Assembly (NCBI GenBank): GCA_021779665.1
Contig: JAJYAG010000044.1
Location: forward strand, 1-39,845
Length of the DNA stretch: 39,845 nt
Direction of reading: 5' to 3'
From: Bacteroidota bacterium
Lineage (GTDB): Bacteria > Bacteroidota > Bacteroidia > Bacteroidales > JAAUTT01
The notes under the pieces are model-generated. The model saw only the letters and a program-made list of their open reading frames with translations, ran no database searches and was not told where the DNA came from. Position 1 is the first letter of the stretch. The number at the start of each line of letters is the position of its first letter. Below, one piece after another: positions 25,963 through 33,954 of the stretch. A program made the position numbers and the translations under genes.

Positions 25963-27504
25963 TTAGTGAACTTTTGTTTTAACTAGATCTAGCTTTGATT
26001 TTAACTTTTGGACTATCTGAGGATATTCTTTGTATAAATTATTTTTTTCGGCTGGATCACCAGATAAATCATACAATTGATCCGTTGCGGAATTACCATA
26101 TTCAATGTTTGTCTCCTTCCCGACAGCCGGGCCTTTACCTGCAGCAATTAATTTCCAGTGTCCATCTTCAATGGAAAGGTTATTGTTTGTATTCTGGAGA
26201 ATCAAATATTCTCTTCCTTTACCGCCATTATTCAGCCATGTACTGAGCTGATTTTCGCTGTCGGGAGCAGCTCCTTTGGGAATAGTTATATTCAACAGGC
26301 CTGCAAACGACGCCAGCATATCCACCTGGCAGACTAATTTATCCGAAATAGCGGGTTTAACTTTTGAGGGCCATGATAATATTCCAGGAACCCTCGTACC
26401 ACCTTCATAACTGCTGTATTTGCCTCCTCGGAAAACTCCAGCCGGCTTATGACTACCAAGCAATTCAATCGCCTGATCCTTATAACCATCGTCCACCACA
26501 GGACCATTGTCGCTTGTAAGAATTACGATGGTATTCATATCAAGATTTAGTTCTTTCAAAACATCTAAAACCTGACCTACGCTCCAGTCGAACTCAAGAA
26601 TGGCATCGCCTCTGGGTCCCATGCCGCTTTTGCCTGCAAAACGAGGATGTGGCACTCTGGGAACGTGAATATCCTGAGTGGCAAAGTATAAAAAGAACGG
26701 AATATTTTTACTCCTGCGAATAAAGTCAATGGCTTTACCTGTCAGCACTTCAGCAATTTCCTCATCTTTCCAGAGAGCCGATTTTCCACCTTTCATAAAC
26801 CCGATACGCGAAATACCATTTACAATGGACATATCGTGTCCATGACTGGGATGCATTTTCAGCAATTCGGGGTTATCCTTTCCGGTAGGCTCACCTTCAA
26901 AGTTCTTCAGATAACTTACTGAAATGGGATCGTTGGAATCGAGGTTGACAATTTTTTCGTTCTCAACATAAACACATGGAACACGGTCGCCCGTTGCTGC
27001 CATGATAAATGAATAGCTAAAACCCAAATCTGATGGCCCGGGAGAGATATGCCCGTTCCAGTCCTGCGTACCGGTTTTGTCTCCCAACCCGAGATGCCAT
27101 TTTCCAACAGCAGCGATTTGATAGCCGGCATCTTTGAAAACATTGGCCAAAGTATACCGCTCAGGGCGGATAATAGAACCTGCATCGCCTGTGGCAATTC
27201 CGGTCCCCTCTCGCCGCCAGGCATACTCGCCAGTAAGAAGAGCGTATCGCGAAGGAGTTGAAGTAGCCGCGGTACTGTGCATATTTGTAAACCGGACGCC
27301 TTGTTTAGCAAGCCTATCGATATTGGGCGTTTGAATAGTTTTGGAACCATTGCAACTTATATCGCCAAAACCAAGATCGTCGGCATAGAGATAGATGACG
27401 TTAGGTTTGGGAGTCGGAATTTTCTGCTGAGCCAGGGCTTGGTGGTTAGTTCCGGCAACAATTCCAATTAGTCCAAAAATGCAGGGGGCATTATATTTCT
27501 TCAT
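25963..27504 (-). CDS. secreted sulfatase, S1 family, Ser-type active site
   Basis: 513 residues with a Sec signal peptide (residues 1-26, ending ALAQQ). Metal-binding Asp42/Asp43 lie in YADDLGFGD. The formylglycine motif is S-T-P-S-R at residues 82-86 (TAATSTPSRYALLTG), i.e. the Ser form of the usual C-x-P-S-R; it needs an anaerobic-type radical SAM maturase (anSME) rather than the Cys-only enzyme. Further motifs are GKWHLG and LTSDNGP. It removes sulfate from a glycan in the periplasm. It lies 77 bp after the LacI gene on the same strand. Confidence 0.94.
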   Translation of the reverse strand: MKKYNAPCIFGLIGIVAGTNHQALAQQKIPTPKPNVIYLYADDLGFGDISCNGSKTIQTPNIDRLAKQGVRFTNMHSTAATSTPSRYALLTGEYAWRREGTGIATGDAGSIIRPERYTLANVFKDAGYQIAAVGKWHLGLGDKTGTQDWNGHISPGPSDLGFSYSFIMAATGDRVPCVYVENEKIVNLDSNDPISVSYLKNFEGEPTGKDNPELLKMHPSHGHDMSIVNGISRIGFMKGGKSALWKDEEIAEVLTGKAIDFIRRSKNIPFFLYFATQDIHVPRVPHPRFAGKSGMGPRGDAILEFDWSVGQVLDVLKELNLDMNTIVILTSDNGPVVDDGYKDQAIELLGSHKPAGVFRGGKYSSYEGGTRVPGILSWPSKVKPAISDKLVCQVDMLASFAGLLNITIPKGAAPDSENQLSTWLNNGGKGREYLILQNTNNNLSIEDGHWKLIAAGKGPAVGKETNIEYGNSATDQLYDLSGDPAEKNNLYKEYPQIVQKLKSKLDLVKTKVH

Positions 27505-27581
27505 ATTGTTAGATCCTTTCGAATTAAATAATTAGTATAAAAGGTGAAGAGTAAAATGATTGATAAGTAAAAAAAGGTATA

Positions 27582-28643
27582 TTATTCGTTTTCAATAATA
27601 TAATAATTTAAGTTTTCCTTCGTAATTATGTCTAAAGGCAGATATTTAATATTGGGGACTTCCTTTTTTAATACAAGATATTGAGTAAGGAGTTGTAAAC
27701 TCCAAAAACCTTGTCCTCTTGCATTTTGGTTTATCAAAAAGTTAATAGTTCCATTTTTTAAATGTGTTATATTTTGAGGAATAAGATCATAGCCTACAAT
27801 CTTAATATTTGTTATAAATCTATCTCTTAAATACGATGCAATTAGGAATGCTTTAGAATTCGTGACAAAAATGCTACGAAGATTAGGATCCTTGTCTATT
27901 AGATCATCCATTTGATTTATGAATCTAGAATAATTTGAACTATTTAATTCTTGACAAATAAGTTGATAGTTCAATTTGTTTTGAAGAAAATAATCTCTGA
28001 ACCCCTTTTCTTTTCTTGTTAAATGAGCTGCATTAGAAAGTTCTTCATCAAAATGTGCAATTAAAATAGTACAGGGTTCATTTTGGCCATAATGAATTAA
28101 CCTGCCAGCTAGAAGGCCGCTTTGATAAGAATCTTGTCCGATATAGCTTAAAGGGAATATTTCTGAAATTTGAGTATTGAATAGGACAAAGGGTATATTG
28201 GTTTCTTTCCAACTTTTAAAAAAGGGAAGACCCTCTCTGTAGAAAATGGGAGACACTATAATTCCATCTGGTCTCTCATATAATACTTCAGAGGCTTTTT
28301 CCTGGAAAGAATCAATAAAATTGGGATTAAACATCAATATGGTAAGTATTATGCCATATTCCTTTAAATCTTTAAATGCACTTTCAATTCCTTCCTTTGG
28401 GTAAGACCAATACATATCATATTGCGGATCAGGAATGAGAGCAACAATTTTGTAATTTTTTTTTGAGCTTAATGCTCTTGCTATAAGATTAGGCTGATAA
28501 TTCAATTCTTTAAGGATCTTAAGCACCTTTTCCTCCACAGCAGGCTTGACCTTACCTCTTCTATGTAAAACCCTGTCTACAGTTCCTATTGATACATTCG
28601 CCTTAAGTGCTATATCCTTTATTCTAATTCTTCTGGAATTCAT
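27582..28643 (-). CDS. LacI family transcriptional regulator
   Basis: About 353 residues from the ATG at 28643 (MNSRRIRIKDIALKANVSIGTVDRVLHRRG). The longer frame to 28670 starts with TTG and would overlap the -7 box. An N-terminal LacI helix-turn-helix (residues 8-30) and the hinge (KVLKILKELNYQPNLIARALSSKKNYKIVALIP) precede a periplasmic-binding-protein-like sensor domain. The sensor end ENLNYYIIEN is common in regulators of sugar genes. It most likely represses the nearby GH2/GH109 operon by binding TGTTATCGAACACA-type sites at 33789 and 33844, released by a sugar ligand. Operator assignment is inference. Confidence 0.92.
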   Translation of the reverse strand: MNSRRIRIKDIALKANVSIGTVDRVLHRRGKVKPAVEEKVLKILKELNYQPNLIARALSSKKNYKIVALIPDPQYDMYWSYPKEGIESAFKDLKEYGIILTILMFNPNFIDSFQEKASEVLYERPDGIIVSPIFYREGLPFFKSWKETNIPFVLFNTQISEIFPLSYIGQDSYQSGLLAGRLIHYGQNEPCTILIAHFDEELSNAAHLTRKEKGFRDYFLQNKLNYQLICQELNSSNYSRFINQMDDLIDKDPNLRSIFVTNSKAFLIASYLRDRFITNIKIVGYDLIPQNITHLKNGTINFLINQNARGQGFWSLQLLTQYLVLKKEVPNIKYLPLDIITKENLNYYIIENE

Positions 28644-28667
28644 CAAATCCTTTTTTAAGTGTACGCT

Positions 28668-28675
28668 CAAATTTA
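28668..28675 (-). promoter_or_regulatory. -7 box of the LacI gene (TAAATTTG)
   Basis: On the minus strand TAAATTTG matches TAnnTTTG and lies 24 bp before the ATG at 28643. No clear TTTG partner is seen 19-21 bp further upstream. Confidence 0.45.
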
Positions 28676-28770
28676 ATGAAATAAATTATTTACCTTTTTG
28701 TATTATTTACGTTTTAACTGTCCTAAATGATTATTGATACCTAAACACTCTTTTTATTTTAAAATAAAAT

Positions 28771-28808
28771 AATAAAAACCTTCTGAGAGATTCGCACCTG
28801 ACAGAAGG
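28771..28808 (-). terminator. hairpin with T tract (minus strand)
   Basis: CCTTCTG (28779-28785) pairs with CAGAAGG (28802-28808) around a 16-nt loop. Read on the minus strand the stem is followed by TTTTTATTATTTTA. It should stop transcription coming from the GH2/GH109 operon before LacI. Confidence 0.6.
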
Positions 28809-29067
28809 AACTAGTTTTACTAACATAATACTAGAGAATAATTATAACTTAACAACAAACATCCAGACTCAATTATTCACCAATTGGCTTTATTGCTTTA
28901 AAACCTTCTTTTCGCTAATTGTATTTATTTACTAATTCAACTCATATATCGTTTTTTTGATTTAACCAGCTTCTTTCCGTTGGGGATAATAAGTTTTTTC
29001 AAAAAAAATGAGATTTACCTTATTTCAATCTGGGATATTAGCGCCAGTTATAAATTATTAACAAAAC

Positions 29068-29133
29068 GAAACAAGATACCGGAACATTGATTTTATCGTA
29101 CGGAGTTAATAATATTATTCCGGCACTTGTTTC
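29068..29133 (-). terminator. imperfect hairpin after the GH109-like gene
   Basis: GAAACAAG...CCGGAA (29068-29084) pairs with TTCCGG...CTTGTTTC (29118-29133) with a small internal mismatch; loop 33 nt; on the minus strand it is followed by GTTTTGTT. It starts 18 bp after the stop at 29151, so it probably ends or protects the operon's mRNA. Confidence 0.45.
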
Positions 29134-29150
29134 TTTTGTAAAATGATTTT

Positions 29151-30575
29151 TTATTGAATTTTACTCTTAACATTTGTATTACCCCCACCTTCAAGGGACA
29201 AGGAAACTGGTTTATTTGTTTTCCAATTACCCTTTGTGAAATCAACAACATCAATTGAACATGACCTTTTTTTAACCGACATTTCGCTTAAGGGAGAAAT
29301 TGCGCTCCAGAGAGCTGCATCATATACGTCCTGATCCAAGGGTAAACCATTGCGAAGACAATCTATTAAACGCCAGTCCATCATAAAATCCATTCCTCCA
29401 TGCCCGCCTACTTTTTTGGCCATCTCTCCGATTTTTGTCACAATCTCCGGTGTATATTGGTCTTCCAGTTTCTTCATTTCTTCGGAAGATATCCAATCTT
29501 CTCCAAATGAGATCCGTGATGGTTCTGGCCACTTCTGAGCTATTCCTTTTGTTCCACTCAAAAGATGTATTCTTGAATAAGGGCGCAGAGATGTAACGTC
29601 ATGCTGGACTAATATACTTTTGCCTTTATTGGTGCGGATGAGAGTTGTATTCATATTGCCGCGGAATTTTTTATTTTCGAAACCTGAATAGAAGGCATCT
29701 GATTTGGCAAGTTCGTTTGCCTTTGCTTCCATTTGAAAATCGAAAGTGGACAATGAGGTCAGATATTCCATTCTATCTCCCCGGTTAATATTTAGTACCT
29801 GACAAATTGGACCCAACCCGTGAGTAGGGTAAAGGTTTCCATTACGATAATTTTCTTTCAGCCGCCACATATTGTAATATCCACGTTTACTAAAATTTAA
29901 GTCGACAAGATTATGGATGTATGCTCCTTCTGTGTGCACAATTTCTCCTAAAAGACCATTACGCGTCATGTTCAAAGTAAGAAGTTCAAAGAAATCATAA
30001 CAACAGTTTTCAAGCATCATACAATGTTTTCTGGTATTTTCTGAAGTCTCAACTAGTTCCCAACATTCTTCCAGTGTTTTGGCTGCTGGCACTTCAACTG
30101 CTACATGTTTCCCTTGTTTCATGGCATAAACTGCCATGGGAGTATGTAAATGCCATGGAGTACAAATATAAACCAAGTCAATATCTGGTCTTTCACAAAG
30201 CACTTTCCATGAATCCTCCTGACCAAAATATTCAGCAGCCTGGGGTAGTCCATAATCCTTAAGAAATTTTTGAGTATTTTTTACCTTCTCTTCCTGTATA
30301 TCACATAAAGCTTTGATCTCTACGCCTTCAATATTGGCTATGCGTCTTGGTGCGCTTGAACCTCTCATTCCTAAACCAATGAATCCGATTCTTACAGTTT
30401 CTATTTTGGAGGCTCCATAACCACACATATTAAAATTTTGCGGTCTGTTCGATAGTATTTTATTAAAATATTTTTCTTCGGAATTAGAGCTATTAGAAAT
30501 CCCGGGAATGCTGCTGAAAAATAATCCAGCTCCTAAAGTTGTATTCTTAATAAAATTTCTGCGATTTGTGCTCAT
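29151..30575 (-). CDS. Gfo/Idh/MocA oxidoreductase-fold enzyme, GH109-like
   Basis: 474 residues. The N-terminus has a Tat-type signal (RRNFIKNTTLGAGLFFSSIP). A Rossmann fold follows, with GFIGLGMRGSSA, VEIKALCDIQ and VYICTPWHLHTPMAVYAMKQGKHVAVEVPAAKT. The stretch MMLENCCYDFFELLTLNMTRNGLLGEIVHTEGAYIHNL is close to GH109 alpha-N-acetylgalactosaminidases, which use NAD+ tightly bound for a redox/elimination mechanism. Other Gfo/Idh families remain possible. Only 26 bp separate it from the end of the upstream GH2 gene, so they form one operon acting on an exported oligosaccharide. Substrate is inference. Confidence 0.85.
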   Translation of the reverse strand: MSTNRRNFIKNTTLGAGLFFSSIPGISNSSNSEEKYFNKILSNRPQNFNMCGYGASKIETVRIGFIGLGMRGSSAPRRIANIEGVEIKALCDIQEEKVKNTQKFLKDYGLPQAAEYFGQEDSWKVLCERPDIDLVYICTPWHLHTPMAVYAMKQGKHVAVEVPAAKTLEECWELVETSENTRKHCMMLENCCYDFFELLTLNMTRNGLLGEIVHTEGAYIHNLVDLNFSKRGYYNMWRLKENYRNGNLYPTHGLGPICQVLNINRGDRMEYLTSLSTFDFQMEAKANELAKSDAFYSGFENKKFRGNMNTTLIRTNKGKSILVQHDVTSLRPYSRIHLLSGTKGIAQKWPEPSRISFGEDWISSEEMKKLEDQYTPEIVTKIGEMAKKVGGHGGMDFMMDWRLIDCLRNGLPLDQDVYDAALWSAISPLSEMSVKKRSCSIDVVDFTKGNWKTNKPVSLSLEGGGNTNVKSKIQ

Positions 30576-30601
30576 GTTTTTTATTTGATGGTTTTATAAA
30601 T

Positions 30602-33600
30602 CTATAGTGGTTTTATTATGTAACTGTACTTATAACCATGGAAAGAAATCCTGTATTTTTCCATAGGCCAGGATCCCCAGCTGTCGATTCCTTGTACACC
30701 AGTCTGCTGCAGGTCGATATGCATATAAATTTCGTTACGTGGAACCAATTCGCCGGAATGGTATTGCTTTTTATCGGCTTCGGGGTCGAGATCGTCGAGG
30801 CTGTAAGGTAATGCCGAGCAGTTGAGCAGGTCGGTTGCAAATTCAACACGGAGACCTCTGCCTTTGGCGTTGGTAAGGCTGTACCAGCGAACGTCCGACT
30901 TATTGCCGCTCTCCTGTGGGCGGGCGTAAGGATAATATTGTTCCGAAAGCGTTTGGCTGTATATTCCAACCAACGATGCGGTTTTACGGTCCCAATAACT
31001 TTCGCCGGGTCCACGGCCATACCAGCTGATTTTATCTAACTGTCGGTTAATTTTCAGGTCATTGCCAATGCGCATCATCAGCTTATAGTTGCCTTTTACA
31101 GCTTCAAAACTGTTGTCGACTTTGATGGCACCATCGGCATAAACAGTCATTTTCTGCGAAGCAACCGCATCGCCATTCACGAGATTTTTGCTGAAGATTA
31201 CTTCAATCTGCTGCGGACTTACAACGTTTACCTTTGCGTCGGCTATTGTTCCTTCCTGGTAGGCATTGCGCCACATGCGCATCGATTTGTTAAAGCCTGC
31301 CCCTATGTCATTGTCGGTTGGGGCTCTCCAGAACGATGGTTGTGGCCCGTTTTCAATAATACTGGCTCCTTTAAAACTGTAAGATTTTAGTACCCCGGCC
31401 TGTAAGTCGAATACAGCTGTAAAGTCCTTGCCTGTGATAGTGCATAGGTTTCCACTGGTATTTGATTTCAATTCTCCTTTGGCAACACTTTCCGCAGCAG
31501 CAACCGGTTTCCCAAGCTCAAACTGATCGTAGGCCATTACATGTCCTGCTTCCAGAAATGGTTCTGCCTGTTTTACTGAATAAAATACATTCAGGAAATA
31601 TTCGTTACCCGATTTCTGCTTCGATTTAACCGGAATAGTAAAATCCCTGGATTCTCCGGCAGCAATGGGAATGGATGGGATTACTCCTTTTTCGGTTTCT
31701 TTTCCATTCTCCAGCAATGTCCAGTCTATTTGCACATTATCAATATTTCTGAAGAAATAACCATTCGTTACCGTCAGTTTGTAATTTTCACCAAGTCTTG
31801 ATTTGATGTGCTGGTAAACTTTTTTTACTTCTACCGCCATGGGTGTCATGCCGCGATAAGCCGTAACCACTCCTTTCACACAGAAATTATTATCGCTCAG
31901 GTTTTCGTCTACCGGCTCATAGAGTGGAAAATCTCCGCCATAGGCCATAATGCGTTTTCCATTCTTCACCGTATCTATTGCCTGATCAATCCATTCCCAG
32001 ATAAAACCGCCCTGCAGATACGGGTTGTTTTCAATGACATCCCAGTATTCCTTGAAATTGCCTAAACTATTTCCCATGATGTGAGCATATTCGCTCATAA
32101 TCAGAACACGGTCCGGGTTTCGTTTTGAGTAACGGATCATCCATTTGGGGTCCGGGTACTGAGGTACTATCATATCAGTATTGTAATCCCACTCTGCCCG
32201 CTCATACTGAACAGGACGGGTATCTGTTTTCTTAAGCCAATCGTATGCCTCGTACATTACGGTGCCATTTCCAGCTTCATTACCCAGCGACCAGGTAACA
32301 ACCGATGGATGATTCTTGTCGCGCTCGTACATGCGCTGAATTCTTTCCAGCTGTGGAATACGCCATTGTTTATTGTTTGCTAGGGTATGTTCCAGGCTGT
32401 ACCCTAATCCATGCGATTCGATGTTTGCTTCGTCAACCACATACAATCCATATTGGTCGCAGAGTTCCAGCCAATAAGGGTCGGGTGGGTAATGAGAATG
32501 ACGCACGGCATTTACGTTGAGTTTCTTCATCATCTCCATATCTTTCAGCATATCCTCTTTCGACAGGGTATGTCCTTTGGTTGGATTATGCTCATGACGG
32601 TTTACACCTTTCAGGAAGACTCGTTTGCCGTTAACCAGGAAATTACTGTCTTTGATCTCGATGGAACGGAAGCCAACTTTAACAGGTACCACCTGAAGAA
32701 TAGCACCTTTCTTATCTTTGAGCGTGATAAAAAGGGAATATAAATTTGGTAATTCAGCCGACCATTTTTCAACGGAAGGGATTTCGGTGCTGAAAGTCAC
32801 CTTTTTAAAATAGTTTCCAAGCACCGATTGAGATCCGCGGGTCTGATCCCTCCAAATTGTTTTGCCATTTTTGTCAGTAAGTACGACTTCCAAAGAGAAC
32901 GTATCAGGGCGACTATGTAAGGTTTTCTGATCAATTTTATAGCTGGTTACTTCAATTTCCGCCTTGAAAACACCATTGGTGTATGAAGGATCGAGTGTAC
33001 TAGTTATTTTGAAGTCTCGGATATCGAGTTTTGGTGTAGAGTAAAGATATACATCACGTTCAATCCCTGAAATGCGCCACATATCCTGGCATTCGAAATA
33101 ACTACCATCGCTCCATCGGTAAACCTGCAAGGCAACAAGGTTTTCTCCTGGTTTCACATATTTGGTAATATCGAATTCGGCAGCAAGCTTGCTGTCTTCG
33201 CTGTATCCGACTTTTTCGCCATTTACCCAGATAAAGAATGCAGATTTAACAGCCCCCAGATGTATAAAGACCTGGCGGCCATTCCAGTTTTCGGGAATGT
33301 TAAATTTGCGGCGGTAGGAGCCTACCGGATTATAATCTTCAGGAATGTCAAAAGGTGGATTCAGCTTTCCGTACCTTTTGGCATGACCGGTAAATTCGTA
33401 TGGCTGATTTACATAAATGGGAACTCCGTAGCCATTTACCTCCCAGTTAGCGGGCACTTTAAAGTTATCCCAAGATTGATCATTGAATTCGGTCTTGTAA
33501 AAATCCAGAGGTCGTTTTCGGGCATCGCGTACCCAGTTAAACTTCCATATCCCATTCAGGTTGACAAAATACTGCGATTTAGCTTTTACATTTTCTTTTG

Positions 33601-33679
33601 CCAGATCAGAACTTTCGTAACCAAATGCAGAGGCTCTCATTGGCATACGGCCCAACGATACAACCTCAGGAGTTTGCAA
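30602..33679 (-). CDS. beta-galactosidase-type GH2 enzyme (LacZ-like)
   Basis: A ~1025-residue five-domain GH2 enzyme. Seen in order are a jelly-roll domain (WKFNWVRDA ... VPANWEVNGYGVPIYVNQPYEF), an Ig-like domain, the TIM barrel (KGVNRHEHNP; acid/base Glu468 in SLGNEAGNG; nucleophile Glu530 in IMSEYAH) and the C-terminal Bgal_small_N domain (FWRAPTDNDIGAGFN). It hydrolyses terminal beta-galactosides. The frame's first start is a TTG at 33679; codons upstream in the same frame encode a signal-peptide-like stretch without a start, while an ATG at 33750 is one frame off (see 33680-33750). Numbering starts at the TTG. It is the first gene of an operon with the GH109-like enzyme. Confidence 0.94.
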   Translation of the reverse strand: MQTPEVVSLGRMPMRASAFGYESSDLAKENVKAKSQYFVNLNGIWKFNWVRDARKRPLDFYKTEFNDQSWDNFKVPANWEVNGYGVPIYVNQPYEFTGHAKRYGKLNPPFDIPEDYNPVGSYRRKFNIPENWNGRQVFIHLGAVKSAFFIWVNGEKVGYSEDSKLAAEFDITKYVKPGENLVALQVYRWSDGSYFECQDMWRISGIERDVYLYSTPKLDIRDFKITSTLDPSYTNGVFKAEIEVTSYKIDQKTLHSRPDTFSLEVVLTDKNGKTIWRDQTRGSQSVLGNYFKKVTFSTEIPSVEKWSAELPNLYSLFITLKDKKGAILQVVPVKVGFRSIEIKDSNFLVNGKRVFLKGVNRHEHNPTKGHTLSKEDMLKDMEMMKKLNVNAVRHSHYPPDPYWLELCDQYGLYVVDEANIESHGLGYSLEHTLANNKQWRIPQLERIQRMYERDKNHPSVVTWSLGNEAGNGTVMYEAYDWLKKTDTRPVQYERAEWDYNTDMIVPQYPDPKWMIRYSKRNPDRVLIMSEYAHIMGNSLGNFKEYWDVIENNPYLQGGFIWEWIDQAIDTVKNGKRIMAYGGDFPLYEPVDENLSDNNFCVKGVVTAYRGMTPMAVEVKKVYQHIKSRLGENYKLTVTNGYFFRNIDNVQIDWTLLENGKETEKGVIPSIPIAAGESRDFTIPVKSKQKSGNEYFLNVFYSVKQAEPFLEAGHVMAYDQFELGKPVAAAESVAKGELKSNTSGNLCTITGKDFTAVFDLQAGVLKSYSFKGASIIENGPQPSFWRAPTDNDIGAGFNKSMRMWRNAYQEGTIADAKVNVVSPQQIEVIFSKNLVNGDAVASQKMTVYADGAIKVDNSFEAVKGNYKLMMRIGNDLKINRQLDKISWYGRGPGESYWDRKTASLVGIYSQTLSEQYYPYARPQESGNKSDVRWYSLTNAKGRGLRVEFATDLLNCSALPYSLDDLDPEADKKQYHSGELVPRNEIYMHIDLQQTGVQGIDSWGSWPMEKYRISFHGYKYSYIIKPL

Positions 33680-33750
33680 TTCCCAGGGAAGAACTTGAGA
33701 ATAGACAGAGATGATTTTAAAGAGTAATAAAAAAAAGGTATTCTTTTCAT
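33680..33750 (-). other. signal-peptide coding region of the GH2 enzyme, out of frame by one base
   Basis: From the ATG at 33750 the minus strand reads M-K-R-I-P followed by a run of eight T (33736-33729). In the gene's own frame the codons after that run spell FLLLFKIISVYSQVLPWELQ, a typical Sec signal peptide and the expected start of the mature enzyme. With nine T in the run the two parts join without a break. As printed, the gene has lost its ATG and signal peptide by a one-base deletion. Confidence 0.7.
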
Positions 33751-33788
33751 TTTTAAGTATTTAATTTTTTGGATATAAGTCAAAAGAT

Positions 33789-33804
33789 ATGTTATCGAAC
33801 ACAT
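33789..33804 (-). promoter_or_regulatory. LacI-type operator, copy 1
   Basis: ATGTTATCGAACACAT, a 12-of-14 match to the palindrome TGTTATCGATAACA, the common LacI-family pattern with central CG. It directly abuts a -7-like TATCTTTTG on the minus strand (33789-33781), 39 bp before the GH2 ATG at 33750, a position that suits repression. Confidence 0.55.
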
Positions 33805-33843
33805 TAATCTATTTCAGTATATTAGTGCTAAATAAATAAAAAA

Positions 33844-33859
33844 AATGTTATCGAACACA
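33844..33859 (-). promoter_or_regulatory. LacI-type operator, copy 2
   Basis: An exact second copy of the 16-bp sequence at 33789-33804, 55 bp further upstream of the GH2 gene. Two identical sites a few helical turns apart are typical for LacI-family repressors that loop DNA. It lies 96 bp upstream of the divergent RteC-like gene. Confidence 0.55.
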
Positions 33860-33954
33860 TATGTATAAACAATTTATTTTCAGATAAAAATCTTACATTT
33901 ATTTCGGATAGTAAATGCAAAAAACTTTAGCAATCACCCATATGACCAGCAACA

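Larger units (their letters stand above)
28671..29150. other. gap between the LacI and GH109-like genes
   Basis: 480 bp, AT-rich. It holds the LacI promoter, two minus-strand hairpins (28779-28808 and 29068-29133) and a 16-bp A/T palindrome near 28753-28768. No ORF is convincing. Confidence 0.5.
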
